Below are positions 23,828 through 28,089 of a stretch of 28,089 nt of DNA, piece by piece (the first letter of the stretch is position 1; every line of letters starts with the position of its first letter). A program made the position numbers and the translations under genes. Source of the stretch: Methylotenera_A sp031369365 (lineage in GTDB: Bacteria > Pseudomonadota > Gammaproteobacteria > Burkholderiales > Methylophilaceae). The stretch covers positions 1-28,089 of the forward strand of contig JANMOP010000029.1 in NCBI GenBank assembly GCA_031369365.1, in the 5' to 3' direction. Under the pieces are notes generated by a model, which saw only the letters and a program-made list of their open reading frames with translations, searched no databases and had not been told where the DNA came from.

Positions 23828-24433
23828 ATGAAAGCAAAAAACATTATCTCAGGTCTGCTGTGCGGTTTATTCGCCTTTGCTGGGCAGCAAGCGTACGCAA
23901 CTACCTATTTTTTAAACCAATCTAATGAGCTTGCAGATGGTGTCAACTACGCACAAGTGGATGTGTTGGAAAATGCTGGCAATCTTGATTTCACAGTAAC
24001 CGCATTAGCACCTACAAATTGGAAATTTTCAAATTTTTACTTTAATTTAGGTGGCTCTACAGGTGCTATTACATTAACTGGATTGCCATTAGGCTGGAGA
24101 GCAGATACCGATCAAAATGTATCTGAATTTGGCGAGTTTTCAGATGGCGCCAAAGGCACAGGCAGAAGCTTGCAAAGTGTATTTAGTTTTACTGCAGATG
24201 GTGCGAACACATTATCATTTGCTAACTTACTAGAAAACAATAAGGGCTGGATTTTTGCAGCGCACGTTCAGTGTTCAGGTAGGGGTGGTAATGTATGTGG
24301 TGAAGTTGATGGCGAGAGTAGTCATCACATAGCAGGACCCGATATATCCCCCATACCAATCCCTGGTGCAATTTGGTTGTTTGGAACAGCCATTATGGGT
24401 TTTGTTAGTATGAATAGTCGCAGAAAAGTTTAA
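23828..24433 (+). CDS. PEP-CTERM sorting-domain exported protein
   Basis: 201 residues. An N-terminal signal peptide (MKAKNIISGLLCGLF...AYA, cleavage near 25) is followed by a mostly beta, Gly/Asn/Thr-rich body with one Cys pair (CSGRGGNVC). The C-terminal sorting signal is P-I-P-I-P followed by a membrane segment (IWLFGTAIMGFVSM) and RRK, the VPLPA/PEP-CTERM pattern. Such proteins are processed by an exosortase at the inner membrane and often go to extracellular polysaccharide; no exosortase is in the window. AAGGAGA seven bases before the ATG is the strongest ribosome site seen here. The gene stands alone between its own promoter region and terminator. The molecular role is unknown. Confidence 0.85.
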   Translation: MKAKNIISGLLCGLFAFAGQQAYATTYFLNQSNELADGVNYAQVDVLENAGNLDFTVTALAPTNWKFSNFYFNLGGSTGAITLTGLPLGWRADTDQNVSEFGEFSDGAKGTGRSLQSVFSFTADGANTLSFANLLENNKGWIFAAHVQCSGRGGNVCGEVDGESSHHIAGPDISPIPIPGAIWLFGTAIMGFVSMNSRRKV

Positions 24434-24447
24434 TGTGATTGTGTGTA

Positions 24448-24473
24448 AAAAAACCGCCGATTGGCGGTTTTTT
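24448..24473. terminator. Bidirectional terminator between the PEP-CTERM gene and pgi
   Basis: AAAAAACCGCC (24448-24458), GATT loop, GGCGGTTTTTT (24463-24473): an 11-bp perfect stem with T-runs in both directions, 15 bases past the PEP-CTERM stop and 39 bases past the pgi stop. Confidence 0.93.
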
Positions 24474-24511
24474 ATTTGTTTTAACTGAACCTTAGCGCAG
24501 CCCCCAAGATG

Positions 24512-26164
24512 TTAACACAATTGTTTGGTGTGGTTAATTAAACCATTAGTAGAGCTGTCGTAGTTGCAGACTACTTCGTCGCTGGTAAGCTGCGGCAAAA
24601 TTTGTTGGGCGATTTGTTTGCCATATTCCACGCCCCATTGGTCGAAGCTGTTGATGTCCCACATCATGCCTTGCACGAATATTTTGTGTTCGTACAGCGC
24701 GATTAATTTACCTAAAGTATTTGGCGTGAGTTTATCGAACAAAATCGATGTCGTTGGGCGGTTGCCTTCAAACACTTTGTGCGGCAATAAATCTTCTAAG
24801 TCATCGCCAGTCAAGCCTTGTTTTTCAAGTTCTGTGCGCGCTTGCTCTTTTGTCTTACCCAACATTAACGATTGTGTTTGCGCCAAAAAGTTAGCCAATA
24901 AAATTTTGTGATGTGCAAAACCATGTTTGCCAATCGCATAATGGCTATGCACGGGCATTAAAAAATCGGCTGGCACAATTTGTGTGCCTTGATGAATAAG
25001 CTGATAAAACGCGTGTTGACCATTGGTACCAGCCTCGCCCCAAATCACTGGGCCAGTTTTATATTGCACGCGACTACCATCACGGCAAATAAACTTACCA
25101 TTGCTTTCCATATCTGCTTGTTGCAGGTAGGCTGGGAAGCGCGCCATTCCTTGGTCGTAGGGCAGTATTGCATTGGTATCGACATGAAAAAAGTTGTTAT
25201 ACCAAATGCCGATAAGCGCTAATATAACTGGCATATTTTGTTCGAGTGGCGCAGTTTTAAAATGCACGTCCATCTCATGCCCACCACTCAATAGATCTTC
25301 AAAATGATCCATACCCACGTACAAGGCAATAGATAAGCCGATAGCAGACCATAACGAGTAGCGGCCGCCGACCCAATCCCAAAATGCAAACATATTTTTG
25401 ATATCAATACCGAAATCGGCCACTGCTTTGGCGTTGGTAGAAAGCGCAACAAAATGTTTGGCAACATGCGCTTTCTCTTTAGCACCATCTAAAAACCAAG
25501 TACGTGCAGAAAGTGCGTTAGTCATGGTTTCTTGCGTGGTAAAAGTTTTAGAGGCGACGATAAATAAGGTAGTTTCTGGCTGGCATCTCTCAAGTGCACG
25601 CATTAAATGTGCGCCGTCAATATTCGATACAAAATGAATGTTTAAATCAGGGCTGGCATAAGGCTTAAGTGCGTCGCAGACCATCACAGGGCCTAAATCA
25701 GAGCCGCCAATGCCAATATTGACAATATCCGTGATGCGTTTGCCTGTAAAGCCTTTCCAATCGCCGCTTCGCACTGCTTCAGAAAACTCGCGCATTTGCT
25801 TGAGAACCACGTTTATATCTGGCATCACATCTTTGCCATCTACATAAACAGGTGTATTGGCACGGTTACGCAGGGCGGTGTGCAACACGGCGCGATTTTC
25901 AGTGATGTTGATTTTTTCGCCCGCAAACATTTTATCGCGCAAACTTTCAATATTGGCTTCGCGTGCCATTTGAAACAGCAAAGGCAAGGTTTCATCGGTA
26001 ATGCGATGTTTGGAGTAATCTAGCAACAAATCTTTAAATTTTAGACTAAATTTATCAAAACGTTTTGAGTCAGCGGCGAATAAGTCGCGCATGTGCAAAG
26101 GCACAATAGTTTTCTGATGCGCGCAAAGTTTTTCCCAAACAGGGTAGTTAGTGAGTGAAGTCAT
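24512..26164 (-). CDS. pgi: Glucose-6-phosphate isomerase
   Basis: Interconverts glucose-6-phosphate and fructose-6-phosphate; in a methylotroph with the ribulose monophosphate cycle it also links formaldehyde fixation to hexose and glycogen. 550 residues, the usual length of the long bacterial form. Motifs are NIGIGGSDLGPVM in the first sugar-phosphate-binding domain, the catalytic Glu in WGEAGTNGQHAFYQLIHQGT, and the C-terminal DQWGVEYGKQIA with the active-site Lys. The start ATG lacks a good Shine-Dalgarno. It is transcribed after glgB with a 33-base gap, which suggests co-expression with glycogen branching. Confidence 0.95.
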   Translation of the reverse strand: MTSLTNYPVWEKLCAHQKTIVPLHMRDLFAADSKRFDKFSLKFKDLLLDYSKHRITDETLPLLFQMAREANIESLRDKMFAGEKINITENRAVLHTALRNRANTPVYVDGKDVMPDINVVLKQMREFSEAVRSGDWKGFTGKRITDIVNIGIGGSDLGPVMVCDALKPYASPDLNIHFVSNIDGAHLMRALERCQPETTLFIVASKTFTTQETMTNALSARTWFLDGAKEKAHVAKHFVALSTNAKAVADFGIDIKNMFAFWDWVGGRYSLWSAIGLSIALYVGMDHFEDLLSGGHEMDVHFKTAPLEQNMPVILALIGIWYNNFFHVDTNAILPYDQGMARFPAYLQQADMESNGKFICRDGSRVQYKTGPVIWGEAGTNGQHAFYQLIHQGTQIVPADFLMPVHSHYAIGKHGFAHHKILLANFLAQTQSLMLGKTKEQARTELEKQGLTGDDLEDLLPHKVFEGNRPTTSILFDKLTPNTLGKLIALYEHKIFVQGMMWDINSFDQWGVEYGKQIAQQILPQLTSDEVVCNYDSSTNGLINHTKQLC

Positions 26165-26197
26165 TTATTATTTAAAACAATCGTTTATAGTATTTAT

Positions 26198-28089
26198 TTA
26201 ATGTTGATTAGCAAGTTTAATTATTAAGCCAGCAAGCGGCGGCAAGGTAATTAGCAATGATTGTAGATGATTCATCCAAGCAATATTTTCCGTTTGCAAC
26301 CCGCCACCATTACCTTGGTTACTGCCACCATAATAATCGGCATCGCTGTTAAAAACCTCTTCGTAATTGCCTGCTTTCGGTACACCAATGCGGTAATTAT
26401 GTCGTAAAACAGGTGTAAAATTGAGCACTATTATAGCAAAACTGCCATCGCGAGCGCGTCTAATAAAGCTGATGATAGATTGATCTGAATCATGGCAATC
26501 AACCCAATCAAATCCTTGCGGCTCAAAATCTAAATCGTGTAAGCAATTAAGCGCGATATATTGATGGTTTAAATCGCGTGAAATGTTCTGTATGCCTTGA
26601 TGCAGGCTCTGATTTACACCTGAGTCTAACAAGTGCCAATCCAGGCTACTATTCACATTCCATTCGCGGCCTTGGGCGATTTCGTTGCCCATAAAATTGA
26701 GCTTTTTGCCTGGGCTGGTCATTTGTAGCGTTAGAAGCAAACGCAGATTAGCAAATTTTTGCCAAGCATCACCAGGCATTTTACCAATGAGTGAGCCTTT
26801 GCCATGCACCACCTCATCGTGAGAAAACGGCAGCACAAAGTTTTCAGAATAAGCGTAAAGCTGACCGAAAGTGAGTTTGTCGTGATGATATTTGCGATGC
26901 ACTGGGTCTTGCTCAATGTAGGCTAAATTATCGTTCATCCAGCCCATGTTCCACTTCATGCTGAAGCCCAAGCCGCCTAAATACACGGGGCGCGATACGG
27001 CTGGCCATGCGGTGGATTCTTCAGCAATTGTCAATGCGCCTGGAAAATCTTGATGCACCACGGTATTAAGTTGCTTAATAAAATCAATGACTTCTAAGTT
27101 TTCGCGGCCACCGTACTTGTTGGGCAGCCACTCACCCGCTTTGCGTGAATAATCTAAATAAAGCATCGAGGCCACGGCATCTACACGCAGGCCGTCGATG
27201 TGAAATTCTTCTAGCCAAAAATAAGCGTTACTGACCAAAAAGTTACGCACTTCATTACGGCCGTAGTTGAATATCAACGTGCCCCAATCTTGGTGCTCGC
27301 CTAAACGCGGGTCTTCGTGCTCGTATAAAGCGCTGCCATCATAATGCGCCAACGCCCAATTATCTTTAGGAAAGTGCCCAGGCACCCAATCGAGAATCAC
27401 GCCGATATTGGCTTGGTGGCAAGCATCAATAAAAAAGCGCAAGTCGTCTGGTGTGCCGAATCTGTTGGTGACGCCAAAATAGCCCGTAGTTTGATAGCCC
27501 CACGATTCGGTTAATGGATGCTCGGTAATCGGCAACAATTCAATATGTGTGTAACCCATATCTCGTACATAAGGTACCAGCTTTTCGGCAAGTTCACGAT
27601 AACTCATCAGCAGGTTGCCATCTTTTCGCTGCCAGCTGCCTAAATGCACCTCGTAGCAATTAAATGGGGCATGCAGCCAATCTAGCTCACCACGATTTTT
27701 AAGCCATGCGATATCATTCCAAGCGAATTTTTTTGTGCTGGTGACTTTAGAAGCTGTGCCAGGACGTAATTCAAATTCACGTGCGTAGGGGTCGATTTTA
27801 GTGAAAATCGCACCCGTATTACGATTGCGAATTTCAAATTTATATAAATCACCAGCGGTTAAATTAGGAATAAAAAGCTCCCACACGCCACTGCCGCCGC
27901 GCACGCGCATTGGGTTCACGCGGCCATCCCAATGATTAAAATTGCCCACCACGCTGACGCGCTGTGCGCTTGGCGCCCATACAGCAAAGCGTACGCCAGC
28001 TATGCCTTGCAGCGTGCACTCATGTGCGCCTAAGGTATTGTAGGCGTGATTTAATTGACCTTCGGCAAATAAATGCAATTCATCGTCAG
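26198..28089 (-). CDS. glgB: 1,4-alpha-glucan branching enzyme (5' partial)
   Basis: Cuts alpha-1,4 chains and re-attaches them as alpha-1,6 branches in glycogen. 629 residues are visible; the frame is still open at the window edge (residues DDEL before LHLFAEG), so the start lies outside and the TTG at 28078 is probably not it. A CBM48-type domain is seen (VRFAVWAPSAQRVSVVGNFNHWDGR), then the GH13 barrel with WVPGHFPKD, the nucleophile Asp in GLRVDAVASMLYLDYSRK, the acid Glu in IAEEST, and FSHDEVVHGKGSL, then the C-terminal beta domain. E. coli GlgB has 728 residues, so either an extra N-terminal module of up to about 100 residues or only a few residues are missing. Confidence 0.94.
   Translation of the reverse strand, partial: DDELHLFAEGQLNHAYNTLGAHECTLQGIAGVRFAVWAPSAQRVSVVGNFNHWDGRVNPMRVRGGSGVWELFIPNLTAGDLYKFEIRNRNTGAIFTKIDPYAREFELRPGTASKVTSTKKFAWNDIAWLKNRGELDWLHAPFNCYEVHLGSWQRKDGNLLMSYRELAEKLVPYVRDMGYTHIELLPITEHPLTESWGYQTTGYFGVTNRFGTPDDLRFFIDACHQANIGVILDWVPGHFPKDNWALAHYDGSALYEHEDPRLGEHQDWGTLIFNYGRNEVRNFLVSNAYFWLEEFHIDGLRVDAVASMLYLDYSRKAGEWLPNKYGGRENLEVIDFIKQLNTVVHQDFPGALTIAEESTAWPAVSRPVYLGGLGFSMKWNMGWMNDNLAYIEQDPVHRKYHHDKLTFGQLYAYSENFVLPFSHDEVVHGKGSLIGKMPGDAWQKFANLRLLLTLQMTSPGKKLNFMGNEIAQGREWNVNSSLDWHLLDSGVNQSLHQGIQNISRDLNHQYIALNCLHDLDFEPQGFDWVDCHDSDQSIISFIRRARDGSFAIIVLNFTPVLRHNYRIGVPKAGNYEEVFNSDADYYGGSNQGNGGGLQTENIAWMNHLQSLLITLPPLAGLIIKLANQH

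Noticed and set aside
28076..28078. TTG as the glgB start
   Set aside because: The frame stays open to the window edge and the residues before it (DDEL) match the usual glgB context, so the true start is probably outside.

Overview
The window reads as chromosomal DNA of a Gram-negative proteobacterium, most likely a betaproteobacterium close to the methylotrophic Methylophilaceae (Methylotenera/Methylophilus type). This is inferred from protein resemblance and from content: a PEP-CTERM protein, an SHP/cytochrome c''-like cytochrome, DUF3391 HD-GYP signalling, and an rne-rluC-HAD-Rieske-sppA order that I recall from betaproteobacteria. No tRNA, rRNA, insertion sequence, integrase or CRISPR array was seen. 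Most of the window is ordinary core genome.

Left edge (1-2705): the 3' part of a large secreted RTX protein with nine Ca-binding repeat units, closed by a terminator. Then a plus-strand run: rnhA, dnaQ (TTG start) and a complete dTDP-L-rhamnose operon, rfbB-rfbA-rfbC-rfbD, whose genes overlap by one base or nearly touch. This run meets a seven-gene minus-strand run tail to tail, with a 9-base coding overlap at 7555-7563.

Minus-strand run (14833 down to 7555), in transcription order: M48 CAAX-type protease, small SHP-like cytochrome c, rsgA, histone-deacetylase-like amidohydrolase, an HD-GYP protein whose HD motif reads QD, an EAL protein with a degenerate GGDEF-like region, and queD. Spacing is 9-28 bases or overlapping. 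The middle pair is a plausible cyclic-di-GMP signalling pair.

Middle (14938-20702): orn, glgA (minus), crcB, and rne (minus) with a 477-base upstream region. That region holds a 10-bp perfect inverted repeat enclosing smaller hairpins, plus a hairpin that takes in part of the rne Shine-Dalgarno, suggesting post-transcriptional autoregulation. Three RNA-metabolism genes (orn, rne, rluC) lie within 7 kb.

Right part (20703-28089): plus-strand rluC, HAD phosphatase, Rieske protein and sppA, all packed together; then a monocistronic PEP-CTERM protein with its own strong RBS and terminator; then minus-strand pgi and glgB, the latter cut by the window edge. With glgA these give part of a glycogen pathway; glgC and glgP are not here.

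No convincing wholly new system was found. The best leads are the SHP-like cytochrome with an Asn-Cys ligand motif but no second disulfide cysteine, the rne leader architecture, and the HD-GYP(QD)/EAL pair.
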